A stretch of 64,000 nt of DNA from Claveliimonas monacensis (GCF_014982975.1 NZ_JADCKL010000009.1:1-64000); one strand, 5' to 3'. Positions 30,692 through 39,820 are shown, numbered from the stretch's first letter. Notes: generated from the letters alone by a model not told the origin. Program-made: numbers and translations.

Positions 30692-33313
30692 ATGAATAAA
30701 TGGTATAGATCGGCTCCTGTCAAAGGAGCGCTGCTTCTGATCCAGCAGGTCCTGGTGGTGCTGGCGGTGGTGGGACTGGTGTGGCTGTCCGCCTACCCCG
30801 GCCTTGCCCAGGACATTGTCTCCGGGTCAGAAGGAGGATACAGCCAGTCAGAGGGATTTGGCCAGCGGGTGTACTGGGATTCCCAGAACATTATAAGTGC
30901 AGTGGCTGACAAGGATGGGCTGGAGACAGACGGAAAACTGGATGAGACAAAGCTCGTGGACATCAAGGAAATGTGTGAGACGGGAACCATTACCGGGGAA
31001 AACATAAACGGTCTGGCCTACACCATCGGAGAGCTGAGCGACTGGGGAAAAAGGATCGAGAGCGGTAATGTTTCTGTGACGGACAATGCGGCCTACAATA
31101 ATGCGTACAACGGGACACAAAATGTCATTGTATGCCAGAAGCCGGACGGAACCTATGACTACTATTACTATGATGATTTCAAAAGCCGGATCGAAGCCGG
31201 AGAGCTGTCTTTTATGACAAAGTCAGATGATACGACTACATCAGAGGACATCCTGTCCTACCTGGAGAGCGGCTCCCTGTACCAGGAAGACGGCATGGGG
31301 ACTGTGGTAGATGGAAACAACCAGGTGATCTACAGGAACATCTGGAATTATGACGGGTACTGGCTGGAGGAAGCCTATGCGCCGGACGGTGCAGAGACGA
31401 TCCTGGATATCGCGAACAGCGATCCCCGGTGGAACGGAAAGCTCAGCGAGGCATTTTCGGAGATTGATACAGCAGTGAATATGATCAGCTCAAAGATGGG
31501 AAATTATACATCCATCACCGACACCTGGGAGGAGGGAAACACCAACCTTACCTACCTGTATGCGGACACGAACGCGAAAAAGGTGTATACCAACCGGGCG
31601 GAGTTTGCTGACTATAATAAGCTGGAACAGAGCATAGACACCTTGAAGAAAGAGGGAAGCTACACAGTCGTGCGGCCCACCCTGGCAGAATTTGAGAGCA
31701 ATATGAACGGGATCGGGGGCGACGAGTGGCGGCATACCGTCCAGGAGATGGGACCCGGCGGAGAGGACTTCGTCTACGCGGTGGGGATCGACACCGCCTA
31801 CCCGGTGCAGGATGCCTACTACAATCAAAATCAGATGTACGAGACATATGCGCCTTCCATACAGGGCGTCATCGTGATGGGTGTCCTGGCAGTGATCGGC
31901 ATTCTGGCCATCCTTGTGTGGCTGACTCTTGTGGCAGGCCGGTCCACCAGGGATGAAGAAATCCACCTGAACGTCTTTGACCGGATCAAGACAGAGCTGG
32001 CGGCAGCGCTGACGCTGGGGGCATGGCTGCTTCTGTGCTACCTTGCCACCAATATGTACGGACCTTTCAGGGGAGCGATCTATGAGGGAGATTACTATTA
32101 CACGGATATGTTCCAGATCAGTATTGGAGACGTGGTCCTTGTGTCCGGCATAGCTGTGGTCACCTGTGTCATGTTCATGGTGGGCTATCTGAGCCTGGTG
32201 AGAAGGATCAAGGCAAAGACCCTGTGGAAAAACAGCATCCTCAAGTGGCTGTGCGGGTTTGTGCGCAAAGTGGCAGAGCATATCAGTGAAGTGTGGCGAA
32301 TCGTGCTGGCGCTTCTGGGTGTCCTGTTCCTCCATTTCCTGGTGCTGGAGTCCGGTGGAAGTGTCTTCCTGTTTGTCCTGCTGATGCTGGCAGTGGATGT
32401 GCTGGTGGCGGTCTACATGATCCGCCAGGTTATAGGACGGAACCGGCTGGGAGAAGGGATCTCCCGGATCGCGGCGGGGGAAGTGGACTACAAGATCCCG
32501 CTGGAAGGCCTGCGGGGCGGCCAGAGGGATGTGGCAGAAAAGATCAACACCATAGGAGAAGGGCTGGATGCGGCTGTTGAGGCCAGCATGAAAAATGAAA
32601 GGCTCAAGACAGATCTGATCACAAACGTGTCTCACGACATCAAGACGCCCCTGACTTCCATCATCAACTACGTGGACCTGTTAAAGAGGGAGAACCTTAC
32701 AGACCCGAAGATACAGGGGTATCTGGATGTGCTGGAGGCCAAGGCCCAGAGACTGAAAACGCTGACAGAGGACGTGGTGGAGGCATCTAAGGTGAGTTCC
32801 GGCAACATCTCGCTGGAGTACATGAACATCAATCTGGTGGAGATGATCCAGCAGACCAGCGGAGAATTTGAAGAGAAATTCAGCGCCCGCAGCCTGAAGG
32901 AAGTGCTGACCCTGCCGGAGCAGGAAGCCATCATCCATGTGGACGGGCGGCGCATGTGGAGAGTGCTGGAAAATATCTACAACAACGCTGCCAAATATGC
33001 TATGGAGGGGACCAGGATCTACGCGGACCTGACCGTGAGCGAAAAGACGGTAACCTTTAACCTGAAAAATGTGTCTGAGCAGCCGCTGAACATTGACGCA
33101 GACGAGCTGACAGAGCGTTTTATCCGGGGAGATGTATCCCGGAGTACGGAAGGGAGCGGGCTGGGGCTTTCCATTGCGAAATCTCTGACGGAAATGCAGG
33201 GAGGCACATTTGACCTGTACCTGGACGGAGACCTGTTCAAGGTGACCATCACCTTCCCGCGGGTGACAAAAGAGGAGCATGCGGCCGAGAGCAGGGCCGG
33301 GCAGACGGAATAA
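30692..33313 (+). CDS. Sensor histidine kinase with large extracellular domain
   Basis: An 873-residue kinase. The first membrane helix (LLIQQVLVVLAVVGLVWLSA) is followed by an outer domain to about residue 385 rich in Asp, Tyr and Asn. Several helices follow (GVIVMGVLAVIGILAILVWL, then four more between about 430 and 590), then HAMP-like sequence. The H box is NVSHDIKTPLTSIINYVDLL, the N box ENIYNNAAKYAM, and the G box GSGLGLSIAKSL. The multi-helix middle section is longer than in VanS-type kinases. It forms an operon with 29980 and ends at a strong terminator. The signal is unknown. Confidence 0.92.
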   Translation: MNKWYRSAPVKGALLLIQQVLVVLAVVGLVWLSAYPGLAQDIVSGSEGGYSQSEGFGQRVYWDSQNIISAVADKDGLETDGKLDETKLVDIKEMCETGTITGENINGLAYTIGELSDWGKRIESGNVSVTDNAAYNNAYNGTQNVIVCQKPDGTYDYYYYDDFKSRIEAGELSFMTKSDDTTTSEDILSYLESGSLYQEDGMGTVVDGNNQVIYRNIWNYDGYWLEEAYAPDGAETILDIANSDPRWNGKLSEAFSEIDTAVNMISSKMGNYTSITDTWEEGNTNLTYLYADTNAKKVYTNRAEFADYNKLEQSIDTLKKEGSYTVVRPTLAEFESNMNGIGGDEWRHTVQEMGPGGEDFVYAVGIDTAYPVQDAYYNQNQMYETYAPSIQGVIVMGVLAVIGILAILVWLTLVAGRSTRDEEIHLNVFDRIKTELAAALTLGAWLLLCYLATNMYGPFRGAIYEGDYYYTDMFQISIGDVVLVSGIAVVTCVMFMVGYLSLVRRIKAKTLWKNSILKWLCGFVRKVAEHISEVWRIVLALLGVLFLHFLVLESGGSVFLFVLLMLAVDVLVAVYMIRQVIGRNRLGEGISRIAAGEVDYKIPLEGLRGGQRDVAEKINTIGEGLDAAVEASMKNERLKTDLITNVSHDIKTPLTSIINYVDLLKRENLTDPKIQGYLDVLEAKAQRLKTLTEDVVEASKVSSGNISLEYMNINLVEMIQQTSGEFEEKFSARSLKEVLTLPEQEAIIHVDGRRMWRVLENIYNNAAKYAMEGTRIYADLTVSEKTVTFNLKNVSEQPLNIDADELTERFIRGDVSRSTEGSGLGLSIAKSLTEMQGGTFDLYLDGDLFKVTITFPRVTKEEHAAESRAGQTE

Positions 33314-33333
33314 AGCATAAGACAAGAAAGCGC

Positions 33334-33374
33334 AATGGGGACTGGTATTTTCTGAAAAAAACCAGTCCCCATTT
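33334..33374 (+). terminator. Terminator of the two-component operon
   Basis: AATGGGGACTGGT / ACCAGTCCCCATT with T-rich tail, directly before the next promoter. Confidence 0.85.
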
Positions 33375-33400
33375 ACTCATTTCCCATCTTGCGCTATAAT
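33372..33400 (+). promoter_or_regulatory. Promoter giving a probably leaderless mRNA
   Basis: TTTACT, 17 bases, TATAAT (33395-33400). The predicted start point, seven bases downstream, is the A of ATG 33407. There is no ribosome binding site. Confidence 0.6.
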
Positions 33401-33406
33401 ATGGCT

Positions 33407-34576
33407 ATGGAAAATTTAAGAACATTGTTTGAAGAAAATTTAAATACAGATTTTATCTCCGCCACCCTGAGCAGTCCCAGGACTAAGGGGGGCGTGGTCA
33501 AAGTGAAAGTGCGTCCCTTAATGAAGAAGGGCACACTTTTCTTTCAGTTGGAGGAGTTTAAGGGGAACCAGGCGTTCCATCGGAACCTGCCGGCCCATGA
33601 GGCCTGCGAAGCGCTCCTTGTGTATATGGAAGAGATGAAGCAGCTCCAGATGGAGACGAGACAGTCCTCTGTCACGGCGCTGGTCAGCAAAAAGGGAAAG
33701 GTCACCGTGAAAAAGAAGGCCAGGAAGGAGCCGGCAAAAGAGGCGGACCTGTCCCACAACAGACAGAAGAGATACATCCTCAGGGAGGGGACGCCTGTGC
33801 CTTTCCTGGTGGATTTGGGAGTCATGACCAGGGAGGGAAAGGTGGTCCACGCGAAATTCGACAAGTTCCGCCAGATCAACCGCTTTCTGGAATTTATCGA
33901 GGACATCCTGCCGCGCCTGGAGGACAGGGCGCAGGAAGGCAGGGAGCTGACCATCCTTGACTTCGGATGCGGGAAATCTTACCTGACTTTTGCCATGTAC
34001 TACTATCTCCATGAGCTGAAGGATTATGATATCCGGATCATCGGTCTGGATCTGAAGCGGGATGTGATCCGCCATTGCAATGAGCTGAGTGAGAAATACG
34101 GCTACAGCAAACTGAAGTTCCTGGAGGGGGACATTGCCAACTACACGGGTGTGGACCGGGTGGACATGGTGGTCACGCTCCACGCCTGCGACACAGCCAC
34201 GGACTACGCCCTGGCCAAAGCCGTCGGGTGGGATGCCAAAGTGATCCTGTCCGTGCCCTGCTGTCAGCACGAGCTGAACAGTCAGATCCAAAGCGACGTC
34301 CTGGAACCGGTGCTCAAATACGGCCTGATCAAAGAGCGCATAGCTGCCCTTGTGACAGACGCCCTGCGGGCAGAGTACCTGGAGCGGGAGGGCTATGAGA
34401 CACAGGTGCTGGAATTTATTGATATGGAACACACGCCGAAAAATATCCTGATCCGGGCAGTGAAGACCGGGAGAAAGGGAAGAAATGAAGAAAAGCTGCA
34501 GGCGTGCCAGGAGGCGCTGCACGTGCATCCCACGCTTGGAAGGCTGTTAGATACAGAGCGAGGAGCAGACAGATGA
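33407..34576 (+). CDS. Class I SAM-dependent methyltransferase (METTL25/GSTCD-like)
   Basis: The 389-residue product has an N-terminal region of about 180 residues with a basic linker (KKGKVTVKKKARKEP), then a Rossmann methyltransferase domain. Motif I is ILDFGCGKSYLTFAMYYYLH, the acidic strand is RIIGLDLKRDVI, and motif IV region VDMVVTLHACDTATDYAL is followed by SVPCCQHELN. The 'LHACDTATD' and 'PCCQHE' signatures match the Methyltransf_32-type proteins related to METTL25 and GSTCD. The substrate is unknown, likely RNA or protein. ATG 33407 is the likely start; 33401 would lie upstream of the transcript. It overlaps the next gene by ATGA. Confidence 0.8.
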   Translation: MENLRTLFEENLNTDFISATLSSPRTKGGVVKVKVRPLMKKGTLFFQLEEFKGNQAFHRNLPAHEACEALLVYMEEMKQLQMETRQSSVTALVSKKGKVTVKKKARKEPAKEADLSHNRQKRYILREGTPVPFLVDLGVMTREGKVVHAKFDKFRQINRFLEFIEDILPRLEDRAQEGRELTILDFGCGKSYLTFAMYYYLHELKDYDIRIIGLDLKRDVIRHCNELSEKYGYSKLKFLEGDIANYTGVDRVDMVVTLHACDTATDYALAKAVGWDAKVILSVPCCQHELNSQIQSDVLEPVLKYGLIKERIAALVTDALRAEYLEREGYETQVLEFIDMEHTPKNILIRAVKTGRKGRNEEKLQACQEALHVHPTLGRLLDTERGADR

Positions 34577-37002
34577 AGAGACGCCTGATACATGCGGGCA
34601 TACTGACCGCCGTTTTTGTCGTGGCGGTCATAGTGTTCAGCTATGTGACAAACAGAGGAAACAACAATATGACAGCGGACTTAGGGAGCGCCACGCTGCC
34701 CTCTGTGTCCTTTTCCTGCCAGGGATATGAGGTGAATTATCTGACCGGGTACACCCAGGCGATGGATGCGTCCACCATGCGGGACAGTATCATCCCGGTG
34801 ACCGGGCAGACTTTGGAGATGCATATCCAGAGCTACGATGCCCGGGTGCAGTCCCTGGACTATGAAGTGTACTCTCTGGATGGGACCGAGCAGCTCTCAA
34901 AGGAGAGCGTGGATGAGCCCCAGGAGACTGTGAGCCTGCAGTTTGATGCCAGCCTCCTGACAGAGGAGAGGCTTCTTCTCCTGACCCTCCATGTGGACGG
35001 CGAGGAGATCTACTACTACACAAGGATCGTGGATGGGACAGACCACTCTACTTCAGAGTGCTTGAAATACATTTCCGACTACCATGTAAATGCCATGGGA
35101 AAGGTGGAGAATGTGGGAGTCGGAGCAGCCCTTGAGCCCACCGGCGAAGAGGGAACGAATTATTATCATGTGACGATTCATTCAGATTATGACCACGTCT
35201 CATGGGGAGGTCTTCAGCCCCAGGTGACAGGGACAGAGAGATGGAAGATCACAGAGTCCAACTCTACATACACCTCTGTGATCCTGGAATACCAGGTGCA
35301 GTGTGCAGGGGAGGAAAATGAGCAGGACATCCACAGCGTAAAAGAATTTTTCAGGGTGAGAAATGTGTCCGGCACCATGTATCTTTTGAATTATGACCGG
35401 ACCATGGAGCAGGTGTTTGACCCTGCCGGGACAGTGATGAGTGAGAAGGGGATCCTCCTTGGGATCACGGATCCGGATGTGCCCTATCTTGTCAGCAATG
35501 ACGGGACCCGGGTGGCCTTTATCCAGGCAAATGAGCTGTGGTACTACAACCAGGAAACGGACGAGATCTCTCTTCTGTTCAGTTTTATGGACTCGGAGAA
35601 CAAGGATATCCGGAATTTTACAGACGAGCATGAGATCCGGCTCCTTCGGATGGACGGGGACGGGAATGTCACGTTTGCCGTCTATGGCTACATGAACCGG
35701 GGAGCCCACGAGGGCGAGGTGGGAGCGGCCATCTATTATTACCAGGCTGAGCAGAACAACATTGACGAGAAGGCGTTTATCCCCAGCAATAAGTCAGCCG
35801 CCGTGGCTTCGGAAGAGCTGGGAAAGCTGGTCTACTACAGTGTGGACCGGGAGATGCTCTATGTGCTGGCCGGGGGAACGCTCTATGAGATCGATATGGA
35901 AAAGGAAGAGCAGACCGTCCTGGCAGAGGGGCTGGAGGAAGGACAGTATGTGACCTCAGATGACGGACAGCTGGCAGCTTACCAGACCAACGGGACGCTG
36001 TACGAAGCCCCGGAAGTGACGGTTATGGATCTGGAGACGGGAGAGAGCTATACGGTACAGGCAGATGAGGGCGCAGCCGTAAGACCGCTGGGCTTTGTGA
36101 ACGGGGACTTTGTGTGCGGCATGTCCAGACAGTCCGACGTGGGCCGTACAGTCTCCGGGGAGGAGATCTACCCCATGTATAAGGTGGAGATCCGCAGCAG
36201 CGCCGACAAGGTGCAGAGGACCTACCAGTCCGACAGCGACTTTGTGCTGAGCGTGGAAGTATCCGGGGGCATGATCAACCTGGAGCGGGTCGTGAAGAGC
36301 GGGGAGACCTACACGCAGATCGCGGCCAGCCAGATCACCAGCAATGAGGAGAAAAAGGAGAGCAATATTTCTCTTGAGTCCTATGTGACAGATCTGAAAG
36401 AGACACAGATGAGGCTCACCTTTGCGGACGGCCTCGCAGACAGGAATCCCAAAGTGCTAAGGCCCAAGCAGGTATTGTACGAGCAGCCGGCCCAGGTGGC
36501 CTTTGAGGAGAAGGCCCAGGGCGATGTCTACTACGTATACGGGACCGGACGGTTTCAGGGTTCGTATGACAATGCCGGCGACGCGGTCGTGAAGGCCGAC
36601 GAAGTCAGCGGCGTGGTCGTGTCGGAAGAACAGAAATACGTCTGGGAGAGAGGAAACCGATATCTGGAGTATGTCATCACAGACCGGGACGATGCGATCA
36701 ATACCCTCCGCGAAAGGCTTGCGGGAGGAGCCATGGCAATGGACGCCGTGCAGGAAGTGCTGGGGGGACAGACCCTGGATCTGACAGGGTGCACCACGGA
36801 GGAGATGCTGTACATCGTCAATAAAAATATGCCGGTGGTGGGCATAGCGGGAGACGGAAGCTGTGTGATCCTGATCGGCTATGACCAGTCCTATGTGACT
36901 TACATAGAGGCAGCCACCGGGAATCGGACGGCCATTTCCTATGAACAGATGGATACGCTTCTGTCGGGAAGCGGGCGCACATTTATCAGTGCATTAGAAT
37001 AA
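34573..37002 (+). CDS. Large membrane-anchored protein, propeller plus C39-like end
   Basis: ATG 34573 overlaps the preceding stop (ATGA) behind GAGGAG. One membrane helix near the start (GILTAVFVVAVIVFSYVTN) anchors an outer part of some 780 residues. Most of it has blade-like repeats (DGTRVAFIQANELWYYNQET, LGKLVYYSVDREMLYVLAGG, TSDDGQLAAYQTNGTLYEAP). The last 100 residues (LDLTGCTTEEMLYIVNKNMP, VVGIAGDGSCVILIGYD) resemble the C39-like peptidase fold, but I see no N-terminal catalytic Cys for it and the usual His before VTGYD is not there. It may therefore be a non-enzymatic C39-like domain. The family is unnamed to me. Confidence 0.75.
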   Translation: MKRRLIHAGILTAVFVVAVIVFSYVTNRGNNNMTADLGSATLPSVSFSCQGYEVNYLTGYTQAMDASTMRDSIIPVTGQTLEMHIQSYDARVQSLDYEVYSLDGTEQLSKESVDEPQETVSLQFDASLLTEERLLLLTLHVDGEEIYYYTRIVDGTDHSTSECLKYISDYHVNAMGKVENVGVGAALEPTGEEGTNYYHVTIHSDYDHVSWGGLQPQVTGTERWKITESNSTYTSVILEYQVQCAGEENEQDIHSVKEFFRVRNVSGTMYLLNYDRTMEQVFDPAGTVMSEKGILLGITDPDVPYLVSNDGTRVAFIQANELWYYNQETDEISLLFSFMDSENKDIRNFTDEHEIRLLRMDGDGNVTFAVYGYMNRGAHEGEVGAAIYYYQAEQNNIDEKAFIPSNKSAAVASEELGKLVYYSVDREMLYVLAGGTLYEIDMEKEEQTVLAEGLEEGQYVTSDDGQLAAYQTNGTLYEAPEVTVMDLETGESYTVQADEGAAVRPLGFVNGDFVCGMSRQSDVGRTVSGEEIYPMYKVEIRSSADKVQRTYQSDSDFVLSVEVSGGMINLERVVKSGETYTQIAASQITSNEEKKESNISLESYVTDLKETQMRLTFADGLADRNPKVLRPKQVLYEQPAQVAFEEKAQGDVYYVYGTGRFQGSYDNAGDAVVKADEVSGVVVSEEQKYVWERGNRYLEYVITDRDDAINTLRERLAGGAMAMDAVQEVLGGQTLDLTGCTTEEMLYIVNKNMPVVGIAGDGSCVILIGYDQSYVTYIEAATGNRTAISYEQMDTLLSGSGRTFISALE

Positions 37003-37016
37003 GAACAGAACAAAAC

Positions 37017-37073
37017 AAAGAGGCGCAGGACGTCTGTGTGTATCACATCACAGAACCGTCCTGCGCCTCTTTC
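37017..37073. terminator. Bidirectional terminator
   Basis: AAAGAGGCGCAGGACG / CGTCCTGCGCCTCTTT between the convergent 34573 gene and queT. Confidence 0.85.
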
Positions 37074-37113
37074 TATTATCCGGGCAAAACAGTAGATTTA
37101 TACCGGGCCGGGC

Positions 37114-37611
37114 CTACATGGCGGCTGCTTTTGGGAATAACGTATTCCGGTAGCGGTTCAGCGCATAGTAGACAATGAGCCCCAGGATGGTGCAGGAGAT
37201 CACCTCTCCGATGCCCACCGTCAGCATAAGGAACGGGATGGGCAGATTTACACCGTAAGCGATCCGCAGTACCAGCGGCACGATGACTACGTTGGAGATG
37301 ATCGGCGGCAGTGTCCCGATGATGGGCTTGCGGCTGCGCAGAAGCCAGGTGAAGACAGCCCCGATCAGTGTGGCAAGACTTCCGAAGATGATGTCCGGAA
37401 GGAGTGCTCCACCCACAATATTCCCCAGCAGGCACCCGATGAAAAGTCCCGGGATGGCAGCCGGCGTAAACAGGGGAAGGATGGTCAGCGCCTCGGCGAT
37501 CCGCACCTGTATCTCCCCGAAGGAAATGGGTGCGAAGATGTAGGTCAGCACCACGTAGATGGCAGCGATCATGGCTGCCTGCGTCATAAATGCTACATTT
37601 TTGTTCTTCAT
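37114..37611 (-). CDS. queT: QueT-family ECF transporter S component for a queuosine precursor
   Basis: A 165-residue membrane protein with about five hydrophobic segments: FMTQAAMIAAIYVVLTYIFA, ALTILPLFTPAAIPGLFIGC, ISNVVIVPLVLRIAYG and VGIGEVISCTILGLIVYYAL. 'FGEIQVRIAEALTILP' is the QueT hallmark. It should bind preQ1, preQ0 or queuine and work with a shared ECF energising module encoded elsewhere. The preQ1-I riboswitch in its leader overlaps the ribosome binding site and supports the substrate. A promoter lies at 37737-37765. Confidence 0.9.
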   Translation of the reverse strand: MKNKNVAFMTQAAMIAAIYVVLTYIFAPISFGEIQVRIAEALTILPLFTPAAIPGLFIGCLLGNIVGGALLPDIIFGSLATLIGAVFTWLLRSRKPIIGTLPPIISNVVIVPLVLRIAYGVNLPIPFLMLTVGIGEVISCTILGLIVYYALNRYRNTLFPKAAAM

Positions 37612-37621
37612 ATTCAGTTCT

Positions 37622-37664
37622 CTCCTTTAGTTTTGTTTTACGAGTGGAAGGTCTCGAACACTCG
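37622..37664 (-). promoter_or_regulatory. preQ1-I riboswitch of queT
   Basis: On the minus strand: stem CGAGTG / CACTCG, loop TTCGAGACCTTC, and A-rich tail TAAAACAAAACTAAAGGAG. CCTT of the loop can pair with AAGG of the tail, closing the H-type pseudoknot over the ribosome binding site. The tail matches the preQ1-I pattern. Ligand binding should block translation. Confidence 0.75.
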
Positions 37665-37736
37665 GCACATTTTACGGCGGTGACCGCCGGCAGACCTTGA
37701 AAGACCTTGGTTTTATGCGGGTCTGCAACGTGGGAT

Positions 37737-37765
37737 AGTATAGCATGACAGGATGGAAAAATCAA
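37737..37765 (-). promoter_or_regulatory. queT promoter
   Basis: Minus strand TTGATT, 17 bases, TATACT. A GC hairpin (CGGCGGTCACCGCCG) lies between promoter and riboswitch. Confidence 0.65.
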
Positions 37766-37880
37766 GGAATGTCCGGGATTTGTCCGATGTTGGAAAGTGA
37801 AGGCTGTTTTTTAATGACTTAAGTTATGTAATTTTATACAAAAATCGATAAGTCAGAAACAAAGAATAGGGGTGGTGCTG

Positions 37881-37973
37881 ATGGACAAGAAACCGTTTGA
37901 CTTTAAAGATCTCATGGCTTTTGGAATGTTCATTCTGGCATTGCTGACATTCGTTTTTACGTTTATCAGATAG
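37881..37973 (+). CDS. Holin-like type I toxin, 30 aa
   Basis: MDKKPFDFKDLMAFGMFILA continues into LLTFVFTFIR: a charged start, one membrane helix and a basic end. This is the form of the 'putative holin-like toxin' peptides (Hol_Tox; TxpA is the studied relative), which depolarise the membrane and are silenced by a convergent antisense RNA. GGGGTGG precedes the ATG. The expected antisense promoter is found on the minus strand at 39752-39780, but an IS element lies in between. The toxin may therefore be unguarded, poorly expressed, or controlled by something else. Confidence 0.7.
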   Translation: MDKKPFDFKDLMAFGMFILALLTFVFTFIR

Positions 37974-38063
37974 TGCTTTAAGGCATAGAAAAACCACCAT
38001 TGTGGTGATATGATACCCCCAAGTAGGACACTAAAATATAAAAACCTACTTTGGGGGTGTTTT

Positions 38064-38750
38064 ATGTCCAGAAAAAGTAAAATTGATGCAGTAAAAAAGA
38101 TAAAAATTGTAGAACAGTATCTAAATGGAGAACTCAGTCAAAAAGGCGCTGCAAAAATATGCGGTGTAAATAAACGAAGTGTTCAGGATTGGATTAGGAT
38201 TTATAAAACAGAAGGACCAGAAGGTTTACTGTCACCCAAGACAAATAAACGATACTCAAAAGAATTGAAATTGCAGGCAGTTCATGCTTATCTTTCCGGA
38301 GAGGGATCGTTAGATGAAATATGTGCAAGGTTCGGAATCCGACAGCATCCTCAACTATTAAGTTGGATCAAGGTGTATAATGAAGGTAAGGAATTAAAAG
38401 AACTTACCGGAGGTAGCACCATGAAGAAAGCAAGAAAAACAACACTGGAGGAGCGGATCAGTATTGTAAAAGATTGTCTTGATCATGATCGGAATTATGG
38501 AGCAATGGCCTTGAAGTATCATTGTTCTTATCAGCAGGTTCGAAATTGGGTAGACCGGTATGAAAAAATGGGAAGTGCAGGTTTGGAAGACAGGAGAGGC
38601 AGGCGCATCGGCTCCCAGCCAAGCCGCATTTCAGAAGAAGAGCTACGAGACCGCATCGCAGAACTGGAACGTAAAAACAGAGATTTACAGATGGAGAATG
38701 ATCTGTTAAAAAAAGTAAGGGAATTGGAAAGGGGGCGTCGCTTTCTTTAA
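38064..38750 (+). CDS. IS150-type transposase subunit OrfA
   Basis: A 228-residue protein starting MSRKSKIDAVKKIKIVEQYL behind GGGGGTG. It has two or three helix-turn-helix segments (QKGAAKICGVNKRSVQDWIR, SLDEICARFGI, YGAMALKYHCSYQQVRNWVD) and a leucine-zipper-like end (ELERKNRDLQMENDLLKK). It binds the IS ends. At A7 38708-38714 a -1 shift would join it to the OrfB frame (SKGIGKGASLSLIHKLCEYQ), giving OrfAB. Confidence 0.9.
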   Translation: MSRKSKIDAVKKIKIVEQYLNGELSQKGAAKICGVNKRSVQDWIRIYKTEGPEGLLSPKTNKRYSKELKLQAVHAYLSGEGSLDEICARFGIRQHPQLLSWIKVYNEGKELKELTGGSTMKKARKTTLEERISIVKDCLDHDRNYGAMALKYHCSYQQVRNWVDRYEKMGSAGLEDRRGRRIGSQPSRISEEELRDRIAELERKNRDLQMENDLLKKVRELERGRRFL

Positions 38751-38818
38751 TACATAAATTATGCGAATATCAGGCAATCAGGGAACTATCCGTATCAAAA
38801 GGGTATCCAGTCAAACAA

Positions 38819-39643
38819 ATGTGCAGATACCTTGGAATTACCCGCTCATCCTATTATCGCTGGCTGAAACAGCCAAAAAGCGATAGTGAAATCAGGAATG
38901 AACAGATTGCCGATATCATCAGGGAAATATACCGATTGCATCCAGATATGGGCTATCGGCGTATCCGTGATGAACTGGCAGTAAATTATGGAATTCCTGT
39001 CAATGATAAGAGAATCCTGAGAATCTGCCGTAAAATCGGAGTACAATCTTCTATCAAATGGAGTCCGAAAAGCTGTACAAAAGCAGACAGGAATCCTGCC
39101 CATATTGCAAAAAACTTACTTCATCGGGAGTTCCACGCAGGCAAGCCTAATGAGAAATGGCTGACAGATGTAACGGAGTTCAAATATTATGTGGGGATAG
39201 AAGTGCACAAAGTTTATTTAAGTGCGATCCTGAATTTGTGTGACCGCAGGATTGTTTCATATAAGATCAGTAATCATAATGATAATGCACTTGTTATGGA
39301 TACCTTTGATCAGGCGGTAAAGATAGAGCCAGATGCGCATCCGCTTTTTCATTCGGACCGAGGATTCCAATATACCAGCCAGGCTTTCTATCTTCGTCTG
39401 AAGAAGCACCATATGAAACAAAGTATGTCCAGAGTCGCACACTGTATAGACAATGGTCCAATGGAAGGATTCTGGGGAATCTTAAAACGCGAGATGTATT
39501 ATGGGAAATGCTTTACATCAAGAGAAGAATTAATCCAAAGCATCCAGAACTATATTGAATACTATAACAATCGATGTTTGCAACGTAAATTACATATAAT
39601 GACACCAATGGCATTTCATGAACTTACACTACAGGTAGCATAA
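38819..39643 (+). CDS. IS150-type transposase catalytic part OrfB
   Basis: An rve-type integrase core. The D-D-E residues are Asp117 (WLTDVTEF), Asp180 (FHSDRGFQY) and Glu216 (NGPMEGFWG), followed by the family ending YIEYYNNRCLQ and MTPMAFHE. The frame is open upstream to the A7 tract of orfA, so the active protein is most likely the frameshift fusion; the ATG at 38819 only marks the first start codon. No disabling mutation is seen. Confidence 0.9.
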   Translation: MCRYLGITRSSYYRWLKQPKSDSEIRNEQIADIIREIYRLHPDMGYRRIRDELAVNYGIPVNDKRILRICRKIGVQSSIKWSPKSCTKADRNPAHIAKNLLHREFHAGKPNEKWLTDVTEFKYYVGIEVHKVYLSAILNLCDRRIVSYKISNHNDNALVMDTFDQAVKIEPDAHPLFHSDRGFQYTSQAFYLRLKKHHMKQSMSRVAHCIDNGPMEGFWGILKREMYYGKCFTSREELIQSIQNYIEYYNNRCLQRKLHIMTPMAFHELTLQVA

Positions 39644-39751
39644 AAATACCGCCGGCCGGTTATCGGCTGACAGAGAAAAATTTATCATTTTTCATTGTCC
39701 TCTTGACGGGTAGCACACCAAACTTGTGGCGGTTGTTCTTTTCATGTCTTT

Positions 39752-39780
39752 AATATAGCATACCAAGCCGGGGCGTGCAA
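39752..39780 (-). promoter_or_regulatory. Convergent promoter, probably of the antitoxin RNA
   Basis: Minus strand TTGCAC, 17 bases, TATATT. The RNA would run into the right end of the IS after about 30 bases (ACAACCGCCACAAGTTTGGT). Confidence 0.6.
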
Positions 39781-39820
39781 AGGTTACTCGGATTTAATCT
39801 CGTTGACCAAAAATGAAATT

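Larger units (their letters stand above)
38011..39715 (+). mobile_element. IS3-family (IS150-like) insertion sequence, complete
   Basis: Ends: left TGATACCCCCAAGTAGGACA, right (reverse complement) TGCTACCCGTCAAGAGGACA; both start with TG and match in most positions. Inside are orfA, an A7 frameshift tract (38708-38714) and orfB with a D-D-E triad. I find no target duplication (ATA on the left, CAC on the right), so ends may have been rearranged. It sits between a micro-toxin gene and a convergent promoter. Confidence 0.85.

Noticed and set aside
38011-39715. A target-site duplication of the IS element
   Set aside because: The three bases on each side (ATA and CAC) differ, and no longer match was found.
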